Below, piece after piece: positions 14,370 to 23,865 of a stretch of DNA of 64,000 nt. Numbering within the stretch: position 1 is the first letter of the stretch; each line of letters starts with the position of its first letter. Origin of the DNA: Pseudomonas sp. MYb60 (lineage in GTDB: Bacteria > Pseudomonadota > Gammaproteobacteria > Pseudomonadales > Pseudomonadaceae); the NCBI RefSeq assembly GCF_002979555.1, contig NZ_PCOZ01000005.1:124001-188000 (forward strand), written 5' to 3'. The notes under the pieces were generated by a model. It searched no databases. It had not been told where the DNA came from and saw only the letters and a program-made list of their open reading frames with translations. A program made the translations under genes and the position numbers.

Positions 14370-16595
14370 TCACTCAAGCCCTGCGCGCCAGAACCGGCGT
14401 TGATCGCGCGCGGCAACCGGAGTCGAAAATGCCCCGAGTTGCAGGCGTACAGCCCCCTGCTCGGCGCTGTCATACACGCGACTGCCCACCGCCCGATAAC
14501 GCGCCAGCACGTGCGGGTGCGGGTGACCATAGGCATTGCCACGCCCCCGGGAAATCAACACAGACGTGGGCCCAAGCCGCGCCAAAAAAGGCCAGGACGA
14601 AGAACTGCGACTGCCATGGTGCGGCGCCTGCAACCAATCGGTCGGTACCGCCAGCGGTGAGGCGAGCAACGCCTGTTCGGCGTGGCGATCAATGTCACCG
14701 GTCAGCAGCAGGCGCTCGCCATTGGCCTCGACCTGCAAGACACAGGACTTCGGATTGCCGTCGATGGCATCCGGCCACTGCCAGAGTTCGAACGAGACAC
14801 CGTCCCACGTCCATTTCTCGCCGCTGATACACGGCTCTGTGGCGAGAAATGCCGGCAACCCCCGGGTCTCCCCACCCACTACACGCTTGGTGGGCATTCG
14901 CCTGGCAACCGCCGCCGCACCACCGGCATGATCGGCGTCGCCATGGCTGAGCAGCATCAAGTCCAATTGCTCGACTCCAAGCTTGCGCAACGACGGCAGC
15001 ACCACCCTCGCACCGAGGTCGAAGGTACCGGAGCGCGGCCCTGCGTCGTAAAGCAGCACGTGGTGGCGAGTACGCAGGATCAGCGACTGCCCCTGCCCGA
15101 CGTCCAGTTGCACCACGTCCACCTGCCCATGGGGCACCGGTTCTCGTGGTGGAAACACCGCCAGCAACAGCATCGGCCAGCCCAGCAGACGAAACGGCAC
15201 GCCTTTGGGCAGCAACAGCAGCACCGCACCCAGCAGGCTCACCCACCAGAACACCAGCGGCACCTCGGTGGGAATCCAGGCCGGGACCAGCGTGGCGAGC
15301 CAGCCCAGGCCTCGGAACAGCCCATCCAGCGCTCCGCCTGCGAGCCATAACAAACCCTCCCCCACAAACGGCAGCGCCAGCGTCACGGTTCCCAGCAACG
15401 CCAGCGGCAACACCACCAGACTGATCCATGGCACCGCAACCAGATTTGCCAGCGGCGCACTGAGGCTGATCGGTAACCCCAGCACCAACAGCACCGGAAA
15501 CAGGCCAATAGCGATCAACCACTGCGGCCGTGTCCAGGCCTGCCATGCAGGCCACGGTCCCAGGCGAGCGCCAAAAGCCAGGATCAGCACCGCCACTGCC
15601 GCAAACGACAACCAGAACCCCGGCTGCAGACTGGCCAGCGGCTCAAGGATCAACACCCCGTTCAGCGCCAGCAGCAGCGGCCACCATAGCCCGAGATGAC
15701 GGAAGCGAAGGCGCCACAGCAGCACCAGCCCCACCATTACGCAGGCGCGCTGGACCGGCACGCCAAACCCCGCCAGCAGGCCGTAGCCCAGCGCCGCTGC
15801 GAACGCCAGCCCGCATGCCCAAGGCAGCCACGGCCAGGTTCGCGGCCAGCAACCGTAGCGTGCAAGGCCGGCGATCAGGGCGTAGACCAGCCCCGCCAGC
15901 AGGCCGATGTGCTGGCCGGAAATCACCAGCAAATGCACCGTGCCCGTGTCTTGCAGCACCCGCCAATCCTCGGACGTCAGACCCGAACCGTCGCCCAGCA
16001 CCAACGCCACCAGCCCGGCCTCACGCCCCTGTGCATCGACTGCCATCAGGCGCTGGCGAACAGCATCGCGCCAGGCGTTGCGAGCGGGCGCCAACCGCTC
16101 ACCGTCCTTGACCGAACCGGTGGCCCCCATACGCTGGGCCAACAGCCAGGCTTCCTGATCGAAGCCATGAAAATTCAGGAGCCCGGCGGGTCGCTTGAGC
16201 TTGACTGCCAAGCGCCAGCGCTCACCGCTGCGCACCTCGGGCCCAGCCTGCCAATACAAACGCATTCGTTGGGGCAAGCGAGCAGTGCGTGACCGGCCAT
16301 CGGACAACTCAAAACGCACCCCCTCCCCCGTTCGCTGCGGCAACCCGGTGACGCGCCCCTCCACCCAACGTGTCTCGCCGTCCAGTCCCGGCGCCAGTCG
16401 ATCGTCCAGCGCCCATTGCGCGCTGATGCACGCCCAACTCAGGCCGATCAGGAAAAACGCCAGGGGGTACGTGCGAAACGGCAACAGCATCAAGGCCAGC
16501 ACCAAGAGCACGATCAGCCACCCGGTGGGCGGCAACGCCGGTAGAAAACGCAGGGTCAGCAGCCCCAGCGCGAGTGCAAACATCCCTATTCTCAT
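14370..16595 (-). CDS. comEC: ComEC/Rec2 DNA-uptake channel protein
   Basis: 741 residues. The N-terminal third has several hydrophobic helices and a DUF4131-like soluble segment. The central competence domain (about 200-480) has many membrane helices (HLLVISGQHIGLLAGL is diagnostic). The C-terminal metallo-beta-lactamase-like domain (about 500-730) carries LSHGDADHAGG and the later HHGS. It would form the inner-membrane channel passing single-stranded DNA into the cytoplasm during natural transformation. No other competence gene is near, as is usual in Pseudomonas. The frame is uninterrupted, so the gene looks functional. Confidence 0.95.
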   Translation of the reverse strand: MRIGMFALALGLLTLRFLPALPPTGWLIVLLVLALMLLPFRTYPLAFFLIGLSWACISAQWALDDRLAPGLDGETRWVEGRVTGLPQRTGEGVRFELSDGRSRTARLPQRMRLYWQAGPEVRSGERWRLAVKLKRPAGLLNFHGFDQEAWLLAQRMGATGSVKDGERLAPARNAWRDAVRQRLMAVDAQGREAGLVALVLGDGSGLTSEDWRVLQDTGTVHLLVISGQHIGLLAGLVYALIAGLARYGCWPRTWPWLPWACGLAFAAALGYGLLAGFGVPVQRACVMVGLVLLWRLRFRHLGLWWPLLLALNGVLILEPLASLQPGFWLSFAAVAVLILAFGARLGPWPAWQAWTRPQWLIAIGLFPVLLVLGLPISLSAPLANLVAVPWISLVVLPLALLGTVTLALPFVGEGLLWLAGGALDGLFRGLGWLATLVPAWIPTEVPLVFWWVSLLGAVLLLLPKGVPFRLLGWPMLLLAVFPPREPVPHGQVDVVQLDVGQGQSLILRTRHHVLLYDAGPRSGTFDLGARVVLPSLRKLGVEQLDLMLLSHGDADHAGGAAAVARRMPTKRVVGGETRGLPAFLATEPCISGEKWTWDGVSFELWQWPDAIDGNPKSCVLQVEANGERLLLTGDIDRHAEQALLASPLAVPTDWLQAPHHGSRSSSSWPFLARLGPTSVLISRGRGNAYGHPHPHVLARYRAVGSRVYDSAEQGAVRLQLGAFSTPVAARDQRRFWRAGLE

Positions 16596-16730
16596 GGATC
16601 ATCCTTTTTGACTGATCCACTCAGTCTTGGCCAACCGCCGGGCACTGCCGATGATGTTTTGTCACAAAGTCTGAATTTTCTGTTTATAGAATGCGGGCAT
16701 ACTTGCCCCTCGAACTGAACTGGACCCCTT

Positions 16731-17246
16731 ATGCCCCGGCGCCTATTCAAGCGGTACATGCCTGACCCGAGCAGTATCAGGGAACACAAGTCTTTACAGT
16801 TTCTTGGGACGCTGCTGCATGATCCGAACCTGTGGCACCTGAACCGTCACTCGGTCGCGCGAGCCATGGCGGTGGGTCTGTTCGCGGCGTTTATCCCGAT
16901 CCCGATGCAGATGCTGCTGGCGGCCGTGCTGGCGATTACCGTGCGCGGCAACATGCCCATCGCGGTCAGCCTGGTGTGGCTGACCAACCCGATCACCATG
17001 CCGGTAGTGTTTATCTGCACCTACATGACCGGGGCCTGGTTGATGAACGTGCCCGCCCGAAGCCTGCCCGATGACCTGACCTGGGAATGGATCAGCGGCC
17101 AGTTGAGCACCCTGTGGCAACCGTTCCTGCTGGGCTCGGTGGTATTGGGATTGGTGCTGGGCGCACTGGCCTACTGCCTGACCATGGGCTACTGGCGCTG
17201 GTGGGTCGCCCACCAATGGAAAAAACGCAAACAGCGTCGCGGCTGA
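16731..17246 (+). CDS. DUF2062 inner-membrane protein
   Basis: 171 residues. It starts MPRRLFKRYMPDPSSIREH and continues into the conserved HRHSVARAMAVGLFAAFIPIPMQM region (about 39-62), the hallmark of DUF2062. Helices follow at about 60-80, 85-105 and 130-155, with a basic C-terminus (KKRKQRRG). The biochemical role is unknown. It lies divergent from comEC and ends 3 bases before the stop of the convergent sensor kinase gene, so the two transcripts must overlap. Confidence 0.9.
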   Translation: MPRRLFKRYMPDPSSIREHKSLQFLGTLLHDPNLWHLNRHSVARAMAVGLFAAFIPIPMQMLLAAVLAITVRGNMPIAVSLVWLTNPITMPVVFICTYMTGAWLMNVPARSLPDDLTWEWISGQLSTLWQPFLLGSVVLGLVLGALAYCLTMGYWRWWVAHQWKKRKQRRG

Positions 17247-17249
17247 ACC

Positions 17250-18620
17250 CTAACGCGCCAGCAAGCGCAGATGCACCCGCAAGCCAACACCGGTGTTTTC
17301 CGCCCATAGGCTGCCGTCCTGACGCTGCACGGCATTGCGGGCGATGCTCAGCCCCAGGCCGAAACCGCCGTCGCCGGGGCGAGAACCGTCGAGCCGGGTG
17401 AAAGGCGCGAAGATTCGCTCCAGATCCTGCTCGTCGATGCCCCCACCCTGATCTTCCAGCCACAGGTGCCAGTAGTCGCCGTCACGCCGGCCATCCAGGC
17501 GCACCACCCCGTCCGCTGGGGAGTGGCGGATGGCATTGCGCAGGATATTTTCCAGGGCCTGGGCCAAGGCATTCAAATTTCCCCGCACCCAGCAGTCGGC
17601 CCCCAGCAGGCAAGGCAGGCGCGATGCGGGCCAATCGCTTTCGAAACAGGCGTTCTCGCGCAGCATGTCCCACAACGCCTGAATCTGGATATCTTCGTTG
17701 GGCAGCGGCGCGCGCTCGGCGTCCAGCCAGGCCAGTTGCAGGCTGTCTTCGACCAGGCGCTGCATGGCGTCAATCTCGCGGCCCAGGCGCTCGCGCAACG
17801 GCGCGAGGTCCTGCTCACTGTCACACGCCACCCGCAGACGGCTCAGCGGAGTGCGCAACTCATGGGACATGTCGCGCAGCAGTTGCTGCTGCAACACCAC
17901 CGTGCCCTGCAGGCGTTCGGACATATGGTCGAACGCCCGGCCCAATTCACCCAGCTCGTCCTGGCGGCTGGTCGCCGCCTGGGACAGCCGCGTATTCAAT
18001 TGATCGGCACGCCAGGCATTGGCCTGGGCGCGCAGTTGATTGAGGGGCATGATCAACAGGCGATACAGGCCGACACACAGCAACAGGGTAAACAGACCGG
18101 GAATCACCCCATAGGTCACCACCCGCCAAAACACCTTGTAGCGTCCCGGCATGAAGCGCTGCGGCAATTCGATCACCAGCGAACCGAGTTCCGGGTTCAC
18201 CGGGAACGGGATCTTCACCCAGGGCAACACCTTCGCATGCCGCCCCACCGGCCATTCGAGCCCACGCAGGAAGGTCAGGCGCTGGTTTTCCCTGTCGAGC
18301 AGCGGATAGCTGCTCAACGACTGCAGGTCAGTGCCAATCACACCGATCCAGGTGCGCTCGCGCTTGCCCAATGCCTCGATCCACGCATCGACGCCTGCGT
18401 GGCCGCCGCGGTTCCAGGCCTGCTCGGCGCCCACGGCGTAGCCACTCAGGGTGGTTTTTGCCTCGTCTGACAGGTACGCGACCTGCTGCTCCATGTACCG
18501 GCCCCAGGTCAGACTGAGCCAGATCATCAACAGGCAAAACGCGATCAGCAGGCAGGCAAGCTTCCAGAATAACGAATGTATGCCCGGCAACGGTTTGAAG
18601 GGTCGATCAAATGCCGTCAT
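17250..18620 (-). CDS. Two-component sensor histidine kinase
   Basis: 456 residues. Membrane helices at about 18-38 and 168-190 flank a periplasmic sensor domain of about 125 residues. A HAMP region at about 190-245 leads to the H-box LLRDMSHELRTPLSRL with His253, then N, G1 and G2 boxes (NILRNAIRHSP, DQGGGI, GFGLGLS). It overlaps the response regulator gene by 14 bases, so they form a pair. A regulator-sensor pair next to gacS is also seen in P. aeruginosa, as I recall (pirR-pirS, ferric enterobactin). The identity here is inferred from neighbourhood; the receptor gene pirA is not present. Confidence 0.92.
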   Translation of the reverse strand: MTAFDRPFKPLPGIHSLFWKLACLLIAFCLLMIWLSLTWGRYMEQQVAYLSDEAKTTLSGYAVGAEQAWNRGGHAGVDAWIEALGKRERTWIGVIGTDLQSLSSYPLLDRENQRLTFLRGLEWPVGRHAKVLPWVKIPFPVNPELGSLVIELPQRFMPGRYKVFWRVVTYGVIPGLFTLLLCVGLYRLLIMPLNQLRAQANAWRADQLNTRLSQAATSRQDELGELGRAFDHMSERLQGTVVLQQQLLRDMSHELRTPLSRLRVACDSEQDLAPLRERLGREIDAMQRLVEDSLQLAWLDAERAPLPNEDIQIQALWDMLRENACFESDWPASRLPCLLGADCWVRGNLNALAQALENILRNAIRHSPADGVVRLDGRRDGDYWHLWLEDQGGGIDEQDLERIFAPFTRLDGSRPGDGGFGLGLSIARNAVQRQDGSLWAENTGVGLRVHLRLLAR

Positions 18621-19335
18621 CGTAACCGCTCAGCACATAGCCCTTGCCCCACACCGTGCGCACTTCGCGTTCGCTGTAGCCGATGGCCTTGAGTTTGCGG
18701 CGGATCTGGCTGATGTGCATGTCGAGGCTGCGGTCGTGGGGCGCGTAGCCGCGTTGCAGAACATGCTGATACAGGAAGGCCTTGCTGAGGACCTCCTCGC
18801 CATTGCGGTGCAGGGTTTCCAGCAGGCGGTATTCGCTGCGTGTCAGGCCGGCCCACTGCTCCTGGTGGAACACGTCGCACAGTTCATCGTCGAAGCGCAG
18901 CGTGCGGGCGTCTTCGCGCACCGGTGCCAGCACCGGCTGTGGACGCCGGTCCAGCGCCACACGCCGCAGGATGGCTTCGATGCGCACTCGCAGTTCGACC
19001 ATGCTGAACGGCTTGGGCAGGTAATCGTCGGCGCCCAGGCGGAAGCCACTGACACGATCGGCTTCGGCGCCCAGTGCCGACATCAAAATCACCGGGATCG
19101 AATGGCTCTGGCGCAAGTGCGTGAGGATCGACAGCCCGTCCATCCCCGGCAGCAGAATGTCCATGAGCACGACGTCGAACGCATGGTCGCGGGCCATCTG
19201 CAGCCCCTGCTGGCCATTCTGGCACCAGGTGACCTGGAAGCCACAACGCCCCAGGTGCTCATGCACATAGGCGCCGAGCACGGGATCATCTTCTATCGCC
19301 AGAATACTGGGGAGGGCTACGGCTGCGGGATTCAT
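18607..19335 (-). CDS. OmpR-family response regulator
   Basis: 242 residues from the ATG at 19335; a TTG at 19347 is an alternative start. The receiver domain has the acidic pair of AIEDDPV (about 14-18), phospho-acceptor Asp59 in VVLMDILLPGMDG and Lys of LPKPF at about 108. The C-terminal winged helix (about 150-235) reads LTRSEYRLLE...RSLDMHISQIRRKL, typical of OmpR/PhoB factors. It is coupled by overlap to the downstream sensor kinase. It is divergent from gacS with 205 bases between the starts. It probably controls a transport or envelope response; the target is not shown by the window. Confidence 0.93.
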   Translation of the reverse strand: MNPAAVALPSILAIEDDPVLGAYVHEHLGRCGFQVTWCQNGQQGLQMARDHAFDVVLMDILLPGMDGLSILTHLRQSHSIPVILMSALGAEADRVSGFRLGADDYLPKPFSMVELRVRIEAILRRVALDRRPQPVLAPVREDARTLRFDDELCDVFHQEQWAGLTRSEYRLLETLHRNGEEVLSKAFLYQHVLQRGYAPHDRSLDMHISQIRRKLKAIGYSEREVRTVWGKGYVLSGYDDGI

Positions 19336-19540
19336 TAGCGTCTGCAAGTCATTCTCAATGATTGATTATTCAAGATAACCCCGGCCCAGGCAATCGCCAC
19401 CCGGCGCCAAATCCCCCCAAGACACGCGCAACTGATGAATTTGCGAGATTCCACCCCGCGCAAATGGCTACACTGCGCAAGTGGCGCGGACCGGATGCCG
19501 ACGCAAATCGTTGATGACAATGTGGTAGCAGGAGAGTGGC

Positions 19541-22294
19541 GTGCTTAGAAGAATGGGGATAAAAGGCCGCGTACTGTTGCTGACCTTATTACCGACCAGC
19601 CTGATGGCCTGCTTGTTAGGGGGCTACTTCACCTGGATGCAGCTCTCGGAATTGCAGAGCCAACTGCTGCAACGCGGCGAAATGATCGCCGAGCAACTGG
19701 CCCCGCTGGTGGCGCCTGCCCTGGGTGCAAGAAATACCGATTTACTCGAGCGCATCGCCACCCAGTCCCTGGAACAACCGGACGTGCGCGCAGTGTCTTT
19801 CCTCGGTCCTGACCGCGCTTCCCTCGCCCACGCCGGCCCGAGCATGCTCAACCCGCCACCCAGCGGCAACAGCTCCCACCTGCTGCAACGCACCGGCAAT
19901 GACGCCACGCGCTACCTGCTGCCGGTCTTCGGCCGCCATCGCAACCTCGCCGGCGAGCTGATTCCGGATGAAGCTGACCGCCTGCTCGGCTGGGTCGAAG
20001 TCGAACTGTCCCACAACGGCATGTTGCTGCGCGGCTATCGCAGCCTGTTCGCCAGCCTGCTGCTGATCGCCATCGGCCTGATCTTCACCGCGGCGCTGGC
20101 GCTGCGCATCAGCCGCACGATCAATTCGCCGATCGGCCTGATCAAGCAAGCCGTCGCGCAGCTTAAGGACGGCAATCTGGAAACCCGCTTGCCGCCCCTG
20201 GGCAGCCAGGAGCTGGACCAGCTCGCTTCGGGCATCAACCGCATGGCCGAGACCCTGCACAATGCCCAGGAAGAACTGCAACACAGCATCGACCAGGCCA
20301 CCGAAGACGTGCGCCAGAACCTGGAAACCATCGAGATCCAGAACATCGAGCTGGACCTGGCCCGCAAAGAGGCCCTTGAAGCCAGCCGAATCAAGTCCGA
20401 GTTCCTGGCCAATATGAGCCATGAAATCCGAACGCCCCTCAACGGCATCCTCGGCTTCACCCATTTGCTGCAAAAAAGCGAGCTCACGCCGCGCCAACTC
20501 GACTACCTGGGCACCATCGAAAAATCCGCCGACAACCTGCTGGGCATCATCAACGAGATTCTCGACTTCTCGAAGATCGAGGCCGGCAAGTTGGTGCTCG
20601 ACAGCATTCCTTTCAACCTGCGCGACCTGCTGCAAGACACCCTGACCATCCTCGCTCCCGCTGCCCACGCCAAGCAGCTGGAACTGGTCAGCCTGGTGTA
20701 CCGCGACACGCCGCTGGCGCTGGTGGGCGACCCGCTGCGGCTCAAGCAGATCCTCACCAACCTGATCAGCAACGCGATCAAGTTCACCCGTGAAGGCACC
20801 ATCGTCGCCCGCGCGATGATCGAGGACGAGCAGGAAGACAGCGTGCAATTGCGCATCAGCGTGCAGGACACCGGCATTGGTCTGTCCAGCCAGGACGTGC
20901 GCGCGCTGTTCCAGGCTTTCAGCCAGGCTGACAACTCGCTGTCGCGCCAACCCGGCGGCACGGGCTTGGGGCTGGTGATTTCCAAGCGCCTGATCGAACA
21001 GATGGGCGGCGAGATCGGGGTGGAGAGTACGCCGGGCCAGGGCTCGGAGTTCTGGATCAGCCTGAACCTGCCCAAGACCCGCGACGACATCGAAGACTTG
21101 CCTTCAGCGCCACTGCTGGGCCATCGGGTGGCGGTGCTGGAAAACCACGAACTGGCACGCCAGGCCCTGCAGCACCAGTTGGAAGATTGCGGCCTGGAAG
21201 TCACCCCGTTCAACACTCTGGAGAGCCTGACCAACGGCATCACCAGCGCCCACCAGACCGAGCAGGCCATTGACCTGGCGGTGCTTGGCGTGACCGCCAA
21301 CGACATTCCGCCCGAACGTCTCAACCAACACCTGTGGGACCTGGAACACCTGGGCTGCAAGGTGCTGGTACTGTGCCCCACCACCGAGCAGATGCTGTTC
21401 AACCAGTCGGTGCCCAATCCCAACAGCCAGTTGCAGGCCAAGCCGGCATGCACGCGCAAGCTGCGCCGAGCCTTGTCCGACTTGATCAGCCCGCGTCCGT
21501 CGCGCAGCGAGCCGGGCGAACCGCTGTCCAGCCGTGCGCCACGCGTGCTGTGCGTGGATGACAACCCGGCAAACCTGCTGCTGGTGCAGACCCTGCTGGA
21601 AGACATGGGCGCCCAGGTGCGGGCGGTGGAAAGTGGCTACGCCGCCGTGGATGCGGTGAAACAGGAAACCTTCGACCTGGTGCTGATGGACGTGCAGATG
21701 CCCGGCATGGACGGCCGCCAAAGCACCGAGGCGATCCGCCAATGGGAAAGCGAGCGCCATGGCACGCCGCTGCCCGTGGTGGCGCTGACCGCCCACGCGA
21801 TGGCCAACGAAAAACGCGCGCTGCTGCAAAGCGGCATGGACGACTACCTGACCAAACCCATCAGCGAGCGCCAACTGGCTCAAGTGGTGCTGAAGTGGAC
21901 CGGCCTGGCCCTGCGCAACCAGGGCCCGGAGCGCGTCACCGAGGGCCTGGGCCCGGGCGTGCGACTGCCGGTACTCGACCACGAAGAAGGGTTGCGCCTG
22001 GCCGCCGGCAAGACCGACCTCGCCGCCGACATGCTGGCCATGCTGCTCGCCTCCCTGGAAGCCGACCGCCTGGCCATTGGCATCGCCCGAGATGCCAACG
22101 ACAGCAACGCCCTGATCGAGCGGGTGCACCGCCTGCATGGCGCCACCCGCTACTGCGGCGTGCCGCAACTGCGCGCCGCCTGCCAGCGTGCGGAGACCCT
22201 GCTCAAACAGGATGACGCCAAGGCCTTGCACGCCCTCGACGAGTTGGACATGGCCATTGCCCGGTTGGCCAGTGAAGCGCGGGTCAGTGCTTGA
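19541..22294 (+). CDS. gacS: GacS/BarA hybrid sensor kinase
   Basis: 917 residues from a GTG with AGGAGAG upstream, giving MLRRMGIKGRVLLLTLLPTS, the GacS N-terminus. Order: membrane helix about 9-30, periplasmic sensor region about 31-165, second helix about 168-188, HAMP about 190-245, H-box with His294 (FLANMSHEIRTPLNG), catalytic ATPase domain to about 520, receiver domain about 660-790 (VLMDVQMPGMDG) and C-terminal Hpt domain with its His in RVHRLHGATRYCG at about 863. GacS controls the GacA response regulator and the RsmY/RsmZ sRNAs, governing secondary metabolites, biofilm and virulence traits in Pseudomonas. No premature stop, although gacS often mutates in laboratory culture. Confidence 0.97.
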   Translation: MLRRMGIKGRVLLLTLLPTSLMACLLGGYFTWMQLSELQSQLLQRGEMIAEQLAPLVAPALGARNTDLLERIATQSLEQPDVRAVSFLGPDRASLAHAGPSMLNPPPSGNSSHLLQRTGNDATRYLLPVFGRHRNLAGELIPDEADRLLGWVEVELSHNGMLLRGYRSLFASLLLIAIGLIFTAALALRISRTINSPIGLIKQAVAQLKDGNLETRLPPLGSQELDQLASGINRMAETLHNAQEELQHSIDQATEDVRQNLETIEIQNIELDLARKEALEASRIKSEFLANMSHEIRTPLNGILGFTHLLQKSELTPRQLDYLGTIEKSADNLLGIINEILDFSKIEAGKLVLDSIPFNLRDLLQDTLTILAPAAHAKQLELVSLVYRDTPLALVGDPLRLKQILTNLISNAIKFTREGTIVARAMIEDEQEDSVQLRISVQDTGIGLSSQDVRALFQAFSQADNSLSRQPGGTGLGLVISKRLIEQMGGEIGVESTPGQGSEFWISLNLPKTRDDIEDLPSAPLLGHRVAVLENHELARQALQHQLEDCGLEVTPFNTLESLTNGITSAHQTEQAIDLAVLGVTANDIPPERLNQHLWDLEHLGCKVLVLCPTTEQMLFNQSVPNPNSQLQAKPACTRKLRRALSDLISPRPSRSEPGEPLSSRAPRVLCVDDNPANLLLVQTLLEDMGAQVRAVESGYAAVDAVKQETFDLVLMDVQMPGMDGRQSTEAIRQWESERHGTPLPVVALTAHAMANEKRALLQSGMDDYLTKPISERQLAQVVLKWTGLALRNQGPERVTEGLGPGVRLPVLDHEEGLRLAAGKTDLAADMLAMLLASLEADRLAIGIARDANDSNALIERVHRLHGATRYCGVPQLRAACQRAETLLKQDDAKALHALDELDMAIARLASEARVSA

Positions 22295-22363
22295 TCACCT
22301 CGCAGGAACAGGGTTGCTGTGGGGAGAAACCCATACATTTCAGTCATTGCAGGGAGCATTCGT

Positions 22364-23353
22364 ATGCGCGTGATTCTTTTCAGCAGCCAGCCCTACGACC
22401 GCGACAGCTTCCGCGGCGAGCCTTTGCCACCGGGACTTGAGCTGCACTTCCAGCCCGCGCGGCTCAACCTCGACACCGTGGCATTGGCCGAACGGCATGA
22501 GGTGGTCTGCCCGTTCATCAACGACGACCTCAGCGCCCCGGTGCTGGAACAACTGGCCAAGGGTGGCACGCGGCTGATCGCCTTGCGCTCTGCAGGCTAC
22601 AACCATGTGGACCTGGCCGCCGCCAAGCGCCTGGGCCTGACCATCGTGCGCGTGCCGGCCTACTCGCCCCACGCCGTTGCCGAACATGCCGTTGCGCTGA
22701 TCCTCGCCCTCAACCGCCGACTGCACCGCGCCTACAACCGCACGCGCGACGGCGATTTCAGCCTGCATGGCCTCACCGGGTTCGACCTGGTGGGCAAGAC
22801 CGTCGGCGTGGTCGGCACCGGCCAGATTGGCGCGACGTTCGCCAAGATCATGGCCGGCTTCGGTTGCCAACTGCTCGCCTTTGACCCCTTCCCCAACCCG
22901 CAGGTAGAAGCCCTGGGCGCCCGCTACGTGAGCCTGCCGCAATTGCTGGCCGAGGCGCAGATCATCAGCCTGCATTGCCCACTCACCGCCGACAGCAAGC
23001 ACTTGATCAATGCTCAATCCCTGGCCCATATGCAGCCGGGCGCGATGCTGATCAATACCGGTCGCGGTGGGCTGGTGGACACCCCGGCACTGATTCACGC
23101 GCTCAAGGATGGCCAACTCGGCTACCTCGGCCTGGACGTGTATGAGGAAGAGGCCCAGCTGTTTTTCGAGGACCGCTCCGACCTGCCCCTGCAGGACGAC
23201 GTACTTGCGCGGCTGTTGACCTTCCCCAACGTGATCATCACCGCGCACCAGGCGTTCCTGACCCGCGAGGCGCTGGCAGCGATTGCCGGCACCACCCTGG
23301 CCAATATCGCAGCCTGGGCGGCAGGCCGGGCGCAAAACATCGTCGAAGGATGA
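22364..23353 (+). CDS. ldhA: D-lactate dehydrogenase (NAD-dependent, fermentative type)
   Basis: 329 residues from the ATG at 22364 with AGGGAG upstream; the longer frame from 22319 has no ribosome site. The D-2-hydroxyacid dehydrogenase fold is evident. The NAD-binding GVVGTGQIGATFAKI lies at about 148-162, NTGRGGLVDTPAL holds the catalytic Arg region, and the active His is in NVIITAHQAFLT near 295. It would reduce pyruvate to D-lactate when oxygen is short. It lies 70 bases after gacS, the same order as in other pseudomonads. The length matches E. coli LdhA. Confidence 0.95.
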   Translation: MRVILFSSQPYDRDSFRGEPLPPGLELHFQPARLNLDTVALAERHEVVCPFINDDLSAPVLEQLAKGGTRLIALRSAGYNHVDLAAAKRLGLTIVRVPAYSPHAVAEHAVALILALNRRLHRAYNRTRDGDFSLHGLTGFDLVGKTVGVVGTGQIGATFAKIMAGFGCQLLAFDPFPNPQVEALGARYVSLPQLLAEAQIISLHCPLTADSKHLINAQSLAHMQPGAMLINTGRGGLVDTPALIHALKDGQLGYLGLDVYEEEAQLFFEDRSDLPLQDDVLARLLTFPNVIITAHQAFLTREALAAIAGTTLANIAAWAAGRAQNIVEG

Positions 23354-23424
23354 TCAGTGGTCACATACCGCGCTCATGATGAGCAGGCACCCGTGATAGG
23401 ATGCCGCGCCTATTTGGAGGATCC

Positions 23425-23865
23425 ATGGCCGAACACGATTTCCGCTTCAGCTTGCTGAGCCCGCAACACACCCTGATCGAATGCCGCGCCCTGGTGCCGG
23501 GCCGTTACCAGGTCACCGGCAACGGTGGTTCGATCAAGCATGGCGACGTACTGATCGTCACCCTGCGCGGCAGTAAAACCCTGTCGATGCGCCTGACCGT
23601 CGAAGGTGACGCGCGCTACTCCATCCGCCCGGCTGGCCAGTGGGTCGCCATGGCCCAAGGGCCGAAATTCGGCGAACTGGAGATTCACACCTGGAAGGTC
23701 AATTGCGACAGCTGCGACAGCGTGCTGGAGTTTGAATTCGCGGTGGAAACCAAGCTGACCAAAGAGCCGCTGCAACCGGCCGCCAATGCGCGCATCAAGG
23801 AATTGGGCTGGGCCAGCGAAGGCGACAAGCACCGCTGCCCGAAATGCCAGCAGGCCGCGCAATGA
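23425..23865 (+). CDS. Conserved hypothetical protein with two CxxC knuckles (146 aa)
   Basis: Starts at the ATG at 23425 (GGAGGATCC upstream) with MAEHDFRF. The first 90 residues look beta-rich, then CDSC at about 93-96 and CPKC near the C-terminus at about 139-142 could form one zinc ribbon. I recognise no named family. The stop overlaps the start of the META lipoprotein gene (ATGA), so the two are translationally coupled. The protein has no signal peptide and should be cytoplasmic, which makes coupling to a lipoprotein curious. Confidence 0.8.
   Translation: MAEHDFRFSLLSPQHTLIECRALVPGRYQVTGNGGSIKHGDVLIVTLRGSKTLSMRLTVEGDARYSIRPAGQWVAMAQGPKFGELEIHTWKVNCDSCDSVLEFEFAVETKLTKEPLQPAANARIKELGWASEGDKHRCPKCQQAAQ

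Noticed and set aside
19742-20950. 402-codon open frame opposite gacS
   Set aside because: Antisense shadow; composition is Gln/Val/Gly-rich and without motifs.
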